NCBI RefSeq assembly: GCF_900110265.1
Contig: NZ_FODB01000005.1
Coordinates: 1-64,000, forward strand
Length of the DNA: 64,000 nt
Reading direction: 5' to 3'
From: Vreelandella aquamarina
GTDB taxonomy: Bacteria > Pseudomonadota > Gammaproteobacteria > Pseudomonadales > Halomonadaceae
The notes beneath the pieces were generated by a model. It did no database searches. It was given only the letters and a program-made list of their open reading frames with translations, and was not told the DNA's origin. The translations under genes and the position numbers were made by a program. How positions within the stretch are numbered: position 1 is the stretch's first letter; the number at the start of each line of letters is the position of its first letter. This document shows, piece by piece, positions 1 to 7,875 of the stretch.

Positions 1-119
1 AACACGTGATGGGGTTCCGGCAGTTCTCGCTACGCGGACTGGATAAGGTCAGCGGCGAGTGGCGATTGGCCACCATGGCGTGGAATATCAAGCGGATGCA
101 CCGGTTGACGGCGGGCTGA
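1..119 (+). pseudogene. Transposase C-terminal end (IS1182/IS5-like DDE), cut by the window edge
   Basis: The reading frame is open from base 3 to a TGA at 117-119 and encodes about 38 residues. They include the pattern F-R-Q-F-S-L-R-G-L-x-K-V-x-G-E-W, followed by an A-W-N-I-K-R stretch, which I recognise as the usual tail of IS1182/IS5-type DDE transposases. The catalytic part lies outside the window, so whether the element is intact cannot be judged. Downstream, an 8-bp perfect hairpin (148-155 with 163-170) may end the transposase transcript. A CACCAA-type low-complexity run and eight G residues (228-235) follow before the next gene. The fragment sits where teaA/teaB would be expected, so the element may have disrupted the TRAP operon. 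Confidence 0.6.
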
Positions 120-298
120 GGGCTCGCCGCGCCCAACCGGCCAGCAGGCAAGGCGTCAGAACCGCCTTGCAGAAGCTGAGGGGCAGGTTAAGAGCCACAC
201 AACAGCACCAACACCAACACCAACACAGGGGGGGGTGAAGAACCCACGCCTCAGCTCATCCATTAACCTCAAGTCCGACAGACTGCTAGGGGAACGCT

Positions 299-1582
299 AT
301 GACGACGATAATGGTAGTCACCATGATTGCCCTGCTGCTGCTGGGCTTTCCAATGATGATCCCGCTGATCACCGCCGCGGTGATTGGCTTCTATATGATG
401 TTTAACGGCTTTGGTCAAATGGATACGCTGATTCAGCAGATGATGGCGGGCATTCGCCCTGCCTCGCTGATCGCCGTACCGATGTTTATTCTGGCCGCCG
501 ATATTATGACTCGTGGGCAATCCGCGAACCGCCTGATTGATATGGTGATGTCGTTTATTGGCCATATTAAAGGTGGGCTGGCGGTGAGTACTGCCGCTTC
601 TTGTACGCTGTTTGGGGCGGTATCGGGTTCGACCCAGGCCACCGTGGTGGCTGTGGGGTCTCCGCTGCGTCCGAAGATGTTAAAGGCGGGCTACTCTGAT
701 CCCTTTACGCTGGCGCTGATTATTAATGCCAGTGACATTGCCTTTTTGATCCCACCCAGCATCGGCATGATTATTTATGGGGTGATTTCCGGTACCTCGA
801 TTGGCGAGCTGTTTATCGCCGGGATTGGGCCGGGCCTGTTAATACTGTTTATGTTCTCTGCCTACTGCATTGTTTATGCCATCGTAAAAGATGTTCCTAC
901 CGAAGAGCGCGCCAGTTGGAAAGAGCGGGCCACCGCCGTGCAAAAAGCGCTCTGGCCGCTGGGTTTCCCGGTGATTATCGTGGGTGGTATTTATGGCGGT
1001 ATCTTTAGCCCCACCGAAGCGGCGGCAGCCTGTGTGCTATACGCGGTGCTGTTAGAGTTTGTGGTGTTCCGCTCGCTGAAAATGCGCGATATCTACGCCA
1101 TCGCCAAATCCACTGGCCTGATTACCGCTGTGGTATTTATCCTGGTGGCCGTAGGCAATGGGTTCTCCTGGATTATCTCTTTTGCGCAGATACCCCAGGC
1201 TATCCTGGAGGCCGTGGGCGTGAATGACGCCGGGCCAACGGGCGTACTGATCGCTATCTGTATCTCGTTCTTTGTGGCCTGTATGTTCGTTGACCCTATC
1301 GTGGTTATTCTGGTGCTCACACCTATCTTTGCACCGGCGATTGCGGCCACCGGGCTAGACCCCGTGTTGGTGGGTATTCTGATTACCTTGCAGGTGGCGA
1401 TAGGTTCGGCAACGCCACCGTTTGGCTGCGATATCTTTACCGCTATTGCAATCTTTAAGCGCCCCTACTGGGAGGTGATCAAAGGCACCCCGCCGTTTAT
1501 CTTTATGCTGATTCTGGCGGCGGCGCTGCTGATTATGTTCCCGCAAATTGCGCTGTTCCTGCGTGATGTTGCCTTCCGTTAA
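299..1582 (+). CDS. teaC: TRAP transporter large membrane subunit (DctM type), TeaC-like
   Basis: This is the large, roughly 12-helix permease of a TRAP transporter, which with a periplasmic binding protein and a small DctQ subunit imports solutes using the sodium gradient. The 427-residue protein is hydrophobic throughout, with DctM hallmarks such as the G-A-V-S-G-S-T-Q-A-T stretch near residue 105 and P-P-S-I-G-M near residue 152. Length and the TeaD-like gene 21 bp downstream match the ectoine/hydroxyectoine transporter TeaABC of Halomonas elongata. The ATG follows AGGGGAACGCT. What is odd is that no teaA or teaB precedes it: 180 bp of non-coding DNA and a transposase end lie upstream. The substrate is inferred from the teaD neighbour only. 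Confidence 0.75.
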   Translation: MTTIMVVTMIALLLLGFPMMIPLITAAVIGFYMMFNGFGQMDTLIQQMMAGIRPASLIAVPMFILAADIMTRGQSANRLIDMVMSFIGHIKGGLAVSTAASCTLFGAVSGSTQATVVAVGSPLRPKMLKAGYSDPFTLALIINASDIAFLIPPSIGMIIYGVISGTSIGELFIAGIGPGLLILFMFSAYCIVYAIVKDVPTEERASWKERATAVQKALWPLGFPVIIVGGIYGGIFSPTEAAAACVLYAVLLEFVVFRSLKMRDIYAIAKSTGLITAVVFILVAVGNGFSWIISFAQIPQAILEAVGVNDAGPTGVLIAICISFFVACMFVDPIVVILVLTPIFAPAIAATGLDPVLVGILITLQVAIGSATPPFGCDIFTAIAIFKRPYWEVIKGTPPFIFMLILAAALLIMFPQIALFLRDVAFR

Positions 1583-1603
1583 GCAGTCACAAGGAGAACG
1601 CGG

Positions 1604-2047
1604 ATGTTTAATCGCATTTTGGTTCCAGTCGATGGCTCCAAGGGGGCCATCAAAGCGCTAGAGAAAGCCGTTGGCCTGCATATGCTCACTGGTGCAGAGC
1701 TGTACCTGCTGTGCGTATTTAAGCACCACAGCCTATTGGAAGCGTCGCTCTCTATGGTGCGCCCCAATAGGCTGGATATCCCCGATGATGCGCTCAAAGA
1801 GTACGCCACGGAAATTGCTGTACACGCTAAGTCCCACGCCATTGAATTAGGGGCGGATAGCATGCGAGTACGTGCCTTTGTGAAAGGAGGACGACCCTCC
1901 CGCACAATTGTACGCTTTGCCCGTAAACGGGAGTGCGACCTGATTGTGATTGGCGCTCAAGGCACGAACGGTGAGAAAAATCTGCTGCTGGGCAGTGTGT
2001 CCCAGCGTGTTGCCGGGGCCGCCCACTGCCCAACGCTGGTGGTGTAA
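1604..2047 (+). CDS. teaD: UspA-family ATP-binding regulator TeaD
   Basis: This is a single-domain universal stress protein of 147 residues. It opens with the family start [11 protein letters not shown] and closes with the nucleotide-binding pattern G-x2-G-x9-G-S/V near residues 119-137 (G-A-Q-G-T-N-G, then G-S-V-S-Q). It closely resembles H. elongata TeaD as I remember it, an ATP-binding protein that down-tunes ectoine uptake by TeaABC. An AAGGAG box sits just ahead of the ATG, and the 21-bp gap to teaC indicates co-transcription. A strong hairpin at 2098-2145 ends the unit. Function in this strain depends on whether a complete TRAP transporter exists elsewhere. Confidence 0.88.
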   Translation: MFNRILVPVDGSKGAIKALEKAVGLHMLTGAELYLLCVFKHHSLLEASLSMVRPNRLDIPDDALKEYATEIAVHAKSHAIELGADSMRVRAFVKGGRPSRTIVRFARKRECDLIVIGAQGTNGEKNLLLGSVSQRVAGAAHCPTLVV

Positions 2048-2097
2048 TAACGTACGCGGTAGCATTGGCTAAACCTCTACGCATCATTGTGGTCTGA

Positions 2098-2145
2098 CTA
2101 ACACCCGCCGTTTCAGGTAATGCAGCCTGAAGCAGCGGGTGTTAG
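2098..2145 (+). terminator. Hairpin terminator after teaCD
   Basis: CTAACACCCGC pairs perfectly with GCGGGTGTTAG, and inner bases (TTCAGG/CCTGAA) extend the stem. TCTTT follows. It lies 50 bp after the teaD stop and 55 bp before the next gene. Confidence 0.7.
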
Positions 2146-2200
2146 TCTTTGAGGCACCCAAAAACATATGGCGCACTGCGCCGCTGGATAAGGTTTTTCC

Positions 2201-2881
2201 ATGAAAGCACTACTCTCTTCTACCGCGCTGACTGGCCTTCTGCTGGTAGCGCCGTTTGCCGCCGCCGCCCCGGAAACCGACGAGCAGCGCTTGGCTTACA
2301 GCCTGGGTGTTACGCTGGGCGAAAGCATGCAGGCAGATATTGAAGATCTCGATATTGATGCGTTCACCGACGGTATGCGCGATGTCTTCGATGGCAACGA
2401 GCTGGCGATGAACGAAGAAGAGATGATGGAAGCGCTAATGGCTTTCCAAGAGAGTTCAATGGAAGCGCGTGAACAGCAAGCCGCCGAGCTGGCGCAGACG
2501 AATCTTGAAGAAGGACAAGACTTCCTGGCAGAAAACGCTGAGCGGGATGAAGTCGAAGTAACCGAGTCTGGCTTGCAGTACGAAGTGCTTGAGTCTGGCG
2601 ACGGCGCAACGCCCGGCGCAGAAGACACCGTAGAGGTGAACTACGAAGGCATGCTGCTCGACGGTACCGTATTTGATAGTTCCTTCGAGCGCGGTGAGTC
2701 GGTTAGCTTCCAGGTCAACCAAGTGATCGAAGGCTGGCAAGAAGCCCTGCAACTGATGAGCGTTGGCGATAGCTGGATGCTCTATATTCCTGCTGATCTT
2801 GCGTATGGCGAACGCGGCCAAGGCCCCATTGGCCCGAATGAAATGCTCACGTTCCGCGTTGAACTGCTAGGCATTGAATAA
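2201..2881 (+). CDS. Periplasmic FKBP-type peptidyl-prolyl isomerase (FkpA/Mip family)
   Basis: It catalyses cis-trans isomerisation of prolyl bonds and acts as a folding factor in the envelope. The 226-residue protein has a signal peptide (K at position 2, hydrophobic core, cleavage near A-A-A-A-P at residues 19-23), then an acidic helical dimerisation domain (about 25-110), then a C-terminal FKBP domain (about 120-226). The FKBP domain shows V-N-Y-E-G-x-L-x-D-G-T-V-F-D-S-S and, near the end, I-P-A-D-L-A-Y-G-E-R-G, the usual active-site segments. Architecture and length fit FkpA and Mip. It is followed after 3 bp by the PHB-depolymerase-like gene, so the two may be co-transcribed. Which of FkpA, Mip or FklB is closest cannot be settled by eye. 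Confidence 0.88.
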   Translation: MKALLSSTALTGLLLVAPFAAAAPETDEQRLAYSLGVTLGESMQADIEDLDIDAFTDGMRDVFDGNELAMNEEEMMEALMAFQESSMEAREQQAAELAQTNLEEGQDFLAENAERDEVEVTESGLQYEVLESGDGATPGAEDTVEVNYEGMLLDGTVFDSSFERGESVSFQVNQVIEGWQEALQLMSVGDSWMLYIPADLAYGERGQGPIGPNEMLTFRVELLGIE

Positions 2882-2884
2882 GCC

Positions 2885-3952
2885 ATGGGCATAGCCGTTC
2901 ATCAGCGCCGTCTCATGGCTGCGCTTATTCTGTTGGGCAGCGCCGTTGCCCACGCCGAGGAAGAGGCACCCGGCCTACCTGCGCTGGGTGCTGCTAACGA
3001 CCAAGCCAGCGTGGTAGGAGTCTCTTCTGGCGGCTATATGGCCTCTCAGTTGGCAGTTGCTTGGCCTGAGCGCTTTAGCGGTGTGGGCATGCTAGCCGCA
3101 GGCCCATGGGGGTGCGCTCAAGGGGCATTAAGCCTAGCCCTGAACCAGTGCATGATGACACGCCGCGGGCTCCCATCGCTGGATGAACTGGAACAGCGGC
3201 GTGAGCGCTATCTTTCATTAGACCAAGTAGGCAGCCAAGACGCGCTAAGCCAGCTACGCGCTTTTGTGTGGCATGGCGATGCGGACGAGACGGTGTCGCC
3301 TGCGTTAGGAGATCTGCTGGCTCAGCAGTGGCAAGGCTGGCTGGAAAGCCCTGAGCAGCAACTGCGCTACGTTCAGCGGGCAAACACCGGGCACGGCTGG
3401 CCGGTAGCGATGCCAAAAGACGCCCCTATTGACCCGCAGTCTTTGGGCGATTGTCGCAACGGCGGCGGCAGTCATGTGCTGGCGTGTGGAGAAGACGTGG
3501 CCGGTGAGATGATGGCTTGGCTCTATCCCGAGCGTGAGACGAACGCCAGCGAAGGCGAGCTGTTAGCTTTTGACCAGTCCGACTTTGCAGCGAAGGGCTT
3601 TGCCGATACCGGTTATGTGTTCGTACCAGAGGCATGTGAGGCGGGCGGCTGCCCGGTAACGGTGGCGCTGCACGGCTGCCAGATGAACGCGGAGGCCATC
3701 GACGACACCTTTGTTCGCTACAGCGGCTTAAACCGCTGGGCGGCGGAGCATGGTCAGGTGGTACTTTACCCACAGGCAGAGAGCAGCATGGCCAACCCGC
3801 AAGCGTGCTGGGACTGGTGGGGCTTTGCTGAGAGTACGTGGCAGATCAATCCGCTGCACGATACCCGCGATGGCACCCAGACACAGGCGCTGATGGCGAT
3901 GTTGGATCATCTACAATCGGCAACTGCTAACAAAGCCGCAACGGCTGAGTAA
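2885..3952 (+). CDS. Secreted PHB-depolymerase-family esterase
   Basis: This is a predicted serine hydrolase of the poly(3-hydroxybutyrate) depolymerase family. A signal peptide covers about residues 1-24. The lipase box G-V-S-S-G lies at residues 45-49 (nucleophile Ser47), a W-H-G-D-A-D-E segment near residue 123 would supply the acid, and T-G-H-G-W-P near residue 160 the histidine. Several cysteines suggest disulfides and an exported enzyme. The 355 residues include a second half with V-A-L-H-G-C-Q-M and C-W-D-W-W-G, as in other family members. PHB storage is common in this group, but periplasmic location would suit external polymer or another ester. It follows the FKBP gene after 3 bp, and the upstream isomerase may help it fold. 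Confidence 0.8.
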   Translation: MGIAVHQRRLMAALILLGSAVAHAEEEAPGLPALGAANDQASVVGVSSGGYMASQLAVAWPERFSGVGMLAAGPWGCAQGALSLALNQCMMTRRGLPSLDELEQRRERYLSLDQVGSQDALSQLRAFVWHGDADETVSPALGDLLAQQWQGWLESPEQQLRYVQRANTGHGWPVAMPKDAPIDPQSLGDCRNGGGSHVLACGEDVAGEMMAWLYPERETNASEGELLAFDQSDFAAKGFADTGYVFVPEACEAGGCPVTVALHGCQMNAEAIDDTFVRYSGLNRWAAEHGQVVLYPQAESSMANPQACWDWWGFAESTWQINPLHDTRDGTQTQALMAMLDHLQSATANKAATAE

Positions 3953-3991
3953 CTACATGGCAGCTAACTTATTGAGGTTCCCCTTTTAGCG

Positions 3992-4618
3992 TTAGCTGCC
4001 AAGTTCGCTTTCCAGCGCCGATACTAACCCGTGGGGCGTTGGAGAGTAGAGCACCCGCTGCAATATTTCCCCTTCACGGTTGACCAAAAACAGCGAAGCG
4101 CTGTGGTCGATGGTATACGCCATGGCCGATTCCGGCGCTTCTACCCGCCGCCAAATCACCCCGTAACGCTCAGCCACATCGGTAAGCTGCTCTTGGCTTC
4201 CCACTAAGCCGATAAACTCACTGCCGAAGAATTGCATATATTCGCTCATCCGGTCGAGCGTATCGCGCTCTGGGTCGACCGTAATCATGACAGGCACAAC
4301 CCGCTCACGTTGAGCATCGCTCAATTGAGCCAGGGCTTGGCGTTTGACCGCCTGATTCATGGGGCAGACATCGGGGCAGTAAGTGTAGCCAAAGGAGATA
4401 ATGGCAATTTCATCATCGCCTAGCTGGGTAAGGGAGACGTCACCCAGGGTAGAGGGCATTGCGATAGGGCCGCCCTGCGGTTCGTCGCTCTCCTGGCCGA
4501 CGCCTAGCTGGTAAAGGCCCAGGGTGGCCGCCACCACTAGCACGCCTAACAGGGCTAGGCCAAGCCAAAGCGGCTTGCATTTTATGGAGGCTGCCATGCG
4601 CTTAACTCCTTTTAACAT
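3992..4618 (-). CDS. SCO1/SenC/PrrC family copper chaperone
   Basis: This is a membrane-anchored thioredoxin-fold protein that delivers copper to the CuA site of cytochrome c oxidase or acts as a thiol reductant. The 208 residues start with a transmembrane anchor (about 16-35). The metal-binding C-x3-C motif is seen as Y-C-P-D-V-C-P, and the distal histidine ligand appears in Y-T-I-D-H-S-A-S. A V-T-V-D-P-E-R-D-T segment is a family signature. The start overlaps the end of the upstream membrane protein gene by 17 bp, so the two are translationally coupled. No oxidase subunits are in the window. Confidence 0.88.
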   Translation of the reverse strand: MLKGVKRMAASIKCKPLWLGLALLGVLVVAATLGLYQLGVGQESDEPQGGPIAMPSTLGDVSLTQLGDDEIAIISFGYTYCPDVCPMNQAVKRQALAQLSDAQRERVVPVMITVDPERDTLDRMSEYMQFFGSEFIGLVGSQEQLTDVAERYGVIWRRVEAPESAMAYTIDHSASLFLVNREGEILQRVLYSPTPHGLVSALESELGS

Positions 4619-5105
4619 CGAAATCGAACCAGCTACCCAGCTTACCGTCAGGCGTCTCCAGAATAACCCTAGCGCGCCACGGCATCACCTCTTGCGTGCA
4701 AACGCCCACTTGGCCCTGGCCATGAAAGTGTCCGGGCGCAGTGGTGGTAAGCGCAAAGCGGTTTAACCCCATATCCATATCGCGGCCAACAAAATCCACC
4801 GTCACTTGGCTGGGGGTGATGCCCTCCACCTCGACATCCAAGGGCAGCACTTCAAGCGCCTCGATACGGCCATCGGCATCAATGGCTAACGTAAGACGGC
4901 CTCTGTCCCCCAGCGTTGTCGAACAGGGAGTCATATGCAAGTTGCATTCGCCGCTAGGAGAGAACCACACGATATCGCTATCGGCGCGAAGCCAGTTAGC
5001 GAACACGTACCATGTGCACGCAGCCAGCGCGAGGCCAGTCACCAGGATAAGCACTTTTAGCGCTGGAAAACCCGTAACATCGACAGGTTTAGGCAAATTC
5101 TTCAT
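4602..5105 (-). CDS. Membrane-anchored hypothetical protein, probable partner of the SCO protein
   Basis: I do not recognise a named family with certainty. The 167 residues have one N-terminal transmembrane helix (about 17-38) and an extracytoplasmic domain with beta-strand character. Notable residues are an E-C-N-L-H-M-T-P-C cluster near 53-61 and a second cysteine, V-C-T-Q-E, near 140. Together they would make a plausible metal or thiol site. It is co-oriented with and overlaps the SCO1 gene, and shape and context recall FixH-like or oxidase-assembly accessory proteins. A role in copper handling or oxidase assembly is inferred from context only. Confidence 0.7.
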   Translation of the reverse strand: MKNLPKPVDVTGFPALKVLILVTGLALAACTWYVFANWLRADSDIVWFSPSGECNLHMTPCSTTLGDRGRLTLAIDADGRIEALEVLPLDVEVEGITPSQVTVDFVGRDMDMGLNRFALTTTAPGHFHGQGQVGVCTQEVMPWRARVILETPDGKLGSWFDFDVKRS

Positions 5106-5227
5106 GGCAGAATAGTCGCTACGCAGGCCATAAGGCGGGGAAATTTATTACATGGTATGCGTTTCATGGTAACAGCTATCCCGCAGATGTCGCTGTGCTG
5201 GGATGTCGCACTTAATAAGGAAGAACA

Positions 5228-6142
5228 ATGGAGAGCATTACCGGAGCACTAGGACCGCTGTTTTTATTGATTTTATTGGGTGCCGCCATGGGGTATGGGC
5301 GCTGGCCTCATCTCGATTTTTGGGCGCAAATGGAGCGGTTTATCTATTTTGTGCTGTTCCCTGCCATGCTGGTGGGCACGCTGGCGACAGCCGATGTGAG
5401 CCAAGTGCCCGTTGGCCGGTTGGCGCTGGCATTGCTGGGGGCAATAGCGCTGTTTGGCCTTGTGCTGTGGCATTTTCGAGCCTGGTTACAGCTCAGCCCG
5501 GCGGCATTCACCTCGGTGTTTCAAGGTGCCGTGCGCTTTAATACCTATGTGGGCGTAGCGGGGGCCGCCGCGCTGCACGGCCCGTTGGGGGCCACAACGG
5601 CTGCGGTCGCCGTGGCGCTGATGGTGCCCGTGGTGAACGTTATGTGCGTGGCCAGCTTTGTGGCGGCGGGCACGCTGGGTCGCGCAAGTCTGGGTAAAAG
5701 CGCGCTAGCGCTGGCGAAAAATCCGCTGATTTTGGCTTGCTTGGCAGGGATTGGGCTGAATCTTAGCGGCGTTGGCCTGCCCGGCTGGAGCGAAGATACC
5801 GTCACGTTACTGGGACGCGCAGCACTACCGCTGGGACTGGTGGCCGTGGGGGTCGCGCTTAAGCCTATGGCGCTGCTGCGTATTGACCGAGGGGTGATTG
5901 CTACTAACGCCATTAAGCTACTGTGCATGCCAGCATGTGTACTGCTGTTAGCGTGGCTACTGGGGCTCGACCCCGTCAGCCGGAACGTCGCGCTGCTGTT
6001 TGCTGCGCTACCCACGGCCACCTCGGCATACATCCTTGCCCGCCAGCTGGGCGGCGATGCGGAATTAATGGCGGCCATTATCACCGGGCAAACACTGCTT
6101 GCCATGCTGACGCTGCCGTTTTGGCTCAAGCTGGTCGGGTGA
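5228..6142 (+). CDS. AEC-family permease
   Basis: This is a ten-helix secondary transporter of the auxin efflux carrier family; bacterial members carry organic acids such as malate or malonate. The 304-residue protein is hydrophobic throughout, with the glycine-rich first helix G-P-L-F-L-L-I-L-L-G-A, an R-F-N-T-Y-V segment near residue 104 and the late P-T-A-T-S-A-Y-I-L-A motif typical of the family near residue 264. The ATG follows AAGGAAGAAC. It stands alone: the gene before it is on the other strand and a separate transcription unit begins just after it. The substrate cannot be predicted. Confidence 0.85.
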   Translation: MESITGALGPLFLLILLGAAMGYGRWPHLDFWAQMERFIYFVLFPAMLVGTLATADVSQVPVGRLALALLGAIALFGLVLWHFRAWLQLSPAAFTSVFQGAVRFNTYVGVAGAAALHGPLGATTAAVAVALMVPVVNVMCVASFVAAGTLGRASLGKSALALAKNPLILACLAGIGLNLSGVGLPGWSEDTVTLLGRAALPLGLVAVGVALKPMALLRIDRGVIATNAIKLLCMPACVLLLAWLLGLDPVSRNVALLFAALPTATSAYILARQLGGDAELMAAIITGQTLLAMLTLPFWLKLVG

Positions 6143-6172
6143 AAAAATAAATAAAAAGTATTCGCATTTGTG

Positions 6173-6207
6173 TTGACGGGGTGAATGAGAATGATTATAT
6201 TGTGTTT
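6173..6207 (+). promoter_or_regulatory. Sigma-70 promoter with embedded Fur box
   Basis: The -35 element TTGACG (6173-6178) and the -10 element TATATT (6196-6201) are separated by exactly 17 bp. AATGAGAATGATTAT, lying across the spacer and the -10, matches 13 of 15 core bases of the classical Fur box. Fur with iron would block this promoter. Transcription would start near 6208. Confidence 0.75.
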
Positions 6208-6338
6208 GTCAGCGTTTGATGAGCCGCTGGCAACCACGACAGCGACTAGGCAGTTCAGCGCCGGTACCCTGTTATGGTTTCTCCCTCTCATTGCTAGTCA
6301 CGGTCTTTTGCCGCTCCTTTGGAGCGGCTTTCTTTTTT
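6208..6338 (+). ncRNA. Candidate Fur-repressed small RNA (RyhB/PrrF-like role)
   Basis: A transcript of about 131 nt is predicted from the promoter at 6173-6201 to a strong intrinsic terminator: stem GCCGCTCC/GGAGCGGC at 6310-6328 followed by a T-rich run to 6338. No convincing reading frame fits within it. The 5' part can fold (CAGCG with CGCTG). The 3' part before the terminator is U/C-rich and looks single-stranded, and carries CATTGCT at 6289-6295, a heptamer that, as I recall, also occurs in the RyhB pairing core. Iron-repressed RNAs of this kind silence mRNAs of iron-using proteins. The rest of the 366-bp gap between AEC and GST genes (6339-6507) shows nothing further. Homology to RyhB or PrrF is not claimed; the call rests on promoter, Fur box and terminator. 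Confidence 0.6.
6310..6338 (+). terminator. Rho-independent terminator of the candidate sRNA
   Basis: Perfect 8-bp stem GCCGCTCC/GGAGCGGC with a TTT loop, then TTTCTTTTTT. This is one of the clearest terminators in the window. Confidence 0.85.
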
Positions 6339-6507
6339 ATGCCTTCCTATAAATACCACTCAGCCCTTCATGCCCTGTTGATGGGCTGTAGGGCAAACTT
6401 TTTCCCATGGGTTGTGCGTTGACGTCGGTGGCCTACCTCAAAAGTGGTAGCGGCAGGCCGCATCGAGTGGTTTACGATACGTTTTCGTCACCTGAGGGGA
6501 ATCCACC

Positions 6508-7110
6508 ATGCAGCTTTATCTCAATACTTCTTCACCTTACGCCCGCGTCGTGCGGGTATGCTTGTATGAAAAAGAGCTAATGGAGCGCACAGAGCTTTGC
6601 TGGTGCGACCCCTGGGCAGCGGATAGCGAGCTTTTAAAGATTACCCCGCTGAGTCGTATTCCGACGCTGGTGACGGAAGGCGGCGAGGTGCTGACAGAGT
6701 CGCTACTGATTGCCCACTATCTGGATGCCGTGGGCGAAGGCGCGAAGCTGCTACCAGCGGATGGTTTAGCGGAAACCCTGGCGTTGGCGGGGCTGGGGCA
6801 GGGCTTGATGGAGGCGGCGTTTAACGTGGTGATTGGCCGCAAGCATGGTGGGCCAGACGTGGATGAGACGCTGTTAGGAAACCGGCGGTTAAAAGCGATT
6901 GAGCGCACACTGGTGACGCTGGAAGCGCACCCTAGCGTGCTGGCTGGCCATACCCAGTGCACGCTAGGGGCGATTGTGGTCGCTGTCGCCCTGGCTTACC
7001 TCAGCTTTCGCTTACCGGCCTTTGATTGGCCGAACCGCTTTCCACGGCTGCAGGCGTGGTTTGCCAAGGTGACCGAGTGCGACAGCTTTGCGCTAACGGC
7101 GTTTGAGTAA
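6508..7110 (+). CDS. Glutathione S-transferase family protein
   Basis: The 200-residue protein has the thioredoxin-like N-terminal domain (about 1-80), with S-S-P-Y-A-R-V-V-R near residues 8-16, a cis-proline region I-P-T-L-V near 52 and a glutathione-gamma-glutamyl contact T-E-S-L-L near 63. A helical C-terminal domain (about 88-200) follows. The ATG is preceded by GAGGGGAATCCACC. The exact class and substrate cannot be named. It ends 3 bp from the convergent trmB gene. Confidence 0.85.
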   Translation: MQLYLNTSSPYARVVRVCLYEKELMERTELCWCDPWAADSELLKITPLSRIPTLVTEGGEVLTESLLIAHYLDAVGEGAKLLPADGLAETLALAGLGQGLMEAAFNVVIGRKHGGPDVDETLLGNRRLKAIERTLVTLEAHPSVLAGHTQCTLGAIVVAVALAYLSFRLPAFDWPNRFPRLQAWFAKVTECDSFALTAFE

Positions 7111-7113
7111 GCG

Positions 7114-7863
7114 TTACGCTTCCCGCCGGTAAATCAGATCCCACACGCCGTGGCCGAGCTTTTCGCCGCGGGCCTCAAACTTGGTGAGCGGGCGGAAGGC
7201 CGGGCGGGGCACGTAGGGCGACGTCTCGGCGGTGGCGGTGTTAGCGTAGCCGGGGGCAGCTTCCATCACTTCCGCCATCCACTCGGCGTAGGCTTCCCAG
7301 TCGGTGGCCATGTGGAACGTGCCGCCGGGCTTGAGGCGTGTGCGAATCAGCTCCACGAACGCAGGCTGCACGATGCGCCGCTTATGGTGCTTCTTTTTCG
7401 GCCATGGGTCGGGGAAGAATAGCTGTAGCGTAGTCAGCGAGCCTTCGGGCAGACACTGCTCCAGTACCGCCAGGGCGTCTTCACGGTAAACGCGCAGGTT
7501 GGTCAGGCCGCGTTTATCCACTTCATCGAGCAGTTTACCAACGCCGGGGGCGTGCACTTCGATGCCGATAAAGTCGGTATCGGGATGAGTTTCAGCCTGT
7601 TCGATCAGCGAGTTACCCATACCAAAGCCAATTTCCACCACGCGGGGGGCTTGGCGGCCAAACAGGGCGTCTAAATCCTGGCGACCATCGGCAATGGTCA
7701 GCCCCAGGCGCGGCCATACGTCTTCCAGGCCGCGTTGTTGGGCTTGGGTCATGCGCCCGGCGCGAATCACATAGCTTTTAATGCCGCGGCGGTGCAGCGG
7801 CGCATCGGCACTTTCGGGGCCAGTGGTGTTGCTCTCGGGCGCGGTGTCGTTCGTATCGGTCAT
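7114..7863 (-). CDS. trmB: tRNA (guanine-N7-)-methyltransferase
   Basis: It methylates G46 of tRNA with S-adenosylmethionine. The 249 residues show the SAM-binding segment E-I-G-F-G-M-G near 76-82, an I-G-I-E-V-H segment, and the family signature [14 protein letters not shown] near residue 150, followed by T-D-W-E near 195. The length is a little above average because of a 25-residue polar N-terminus. It lies 12 bp after thiG in the same direction, so thiS, thiG and trmB may form one transcription unit. Confidence 0.95.
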   Translation of the reverse strand: MTDTNDTAPESNTTGPESADAPLHRRGIKSYVIRAGRMTQAQQRGLEDVWPRLGLTIADGRQDLDALFGRQAPRVVEIGFGMGNSLIEQAETHPDTDFIGIEVHAPGVGKLLDEVDKRGLTNLRVYREDALAVLEQCLPEGSLTTLQLFFPDPWPKKKHHKRRIVQPAFVELIRTRLKPGGTFHMATDWEAYAEWMAEVMEAAPGYANTATAETSPYVPRPAFRPLTKFEARGEKLGHGVWDLIYRREA

Positions 7864-7875
7864 GGTGTCTCTGTA

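Noticed and set aside
3959-4000. 10-bp inverted repeat between the PHB-depolymerase-like gene and SCO1
   Set aside because: The loop is 22 bases, one arm lies inside the SCO1 stop region and no T-run follows; it is not convincing as a terminator.
5545-6291. Long minus-strand open frame of 248 codons
   Set aside because: It lies antisense to the AEC permease, has a serine/alanine-rich composition typical of a shadow frame, and has no start signal.
6216-6422. Short plus-strand open frame of 68 codons over the candidate sRNA
   Set aside because: It runs through the intrinsic terminator at 6310-6338 and has no ribosome site.
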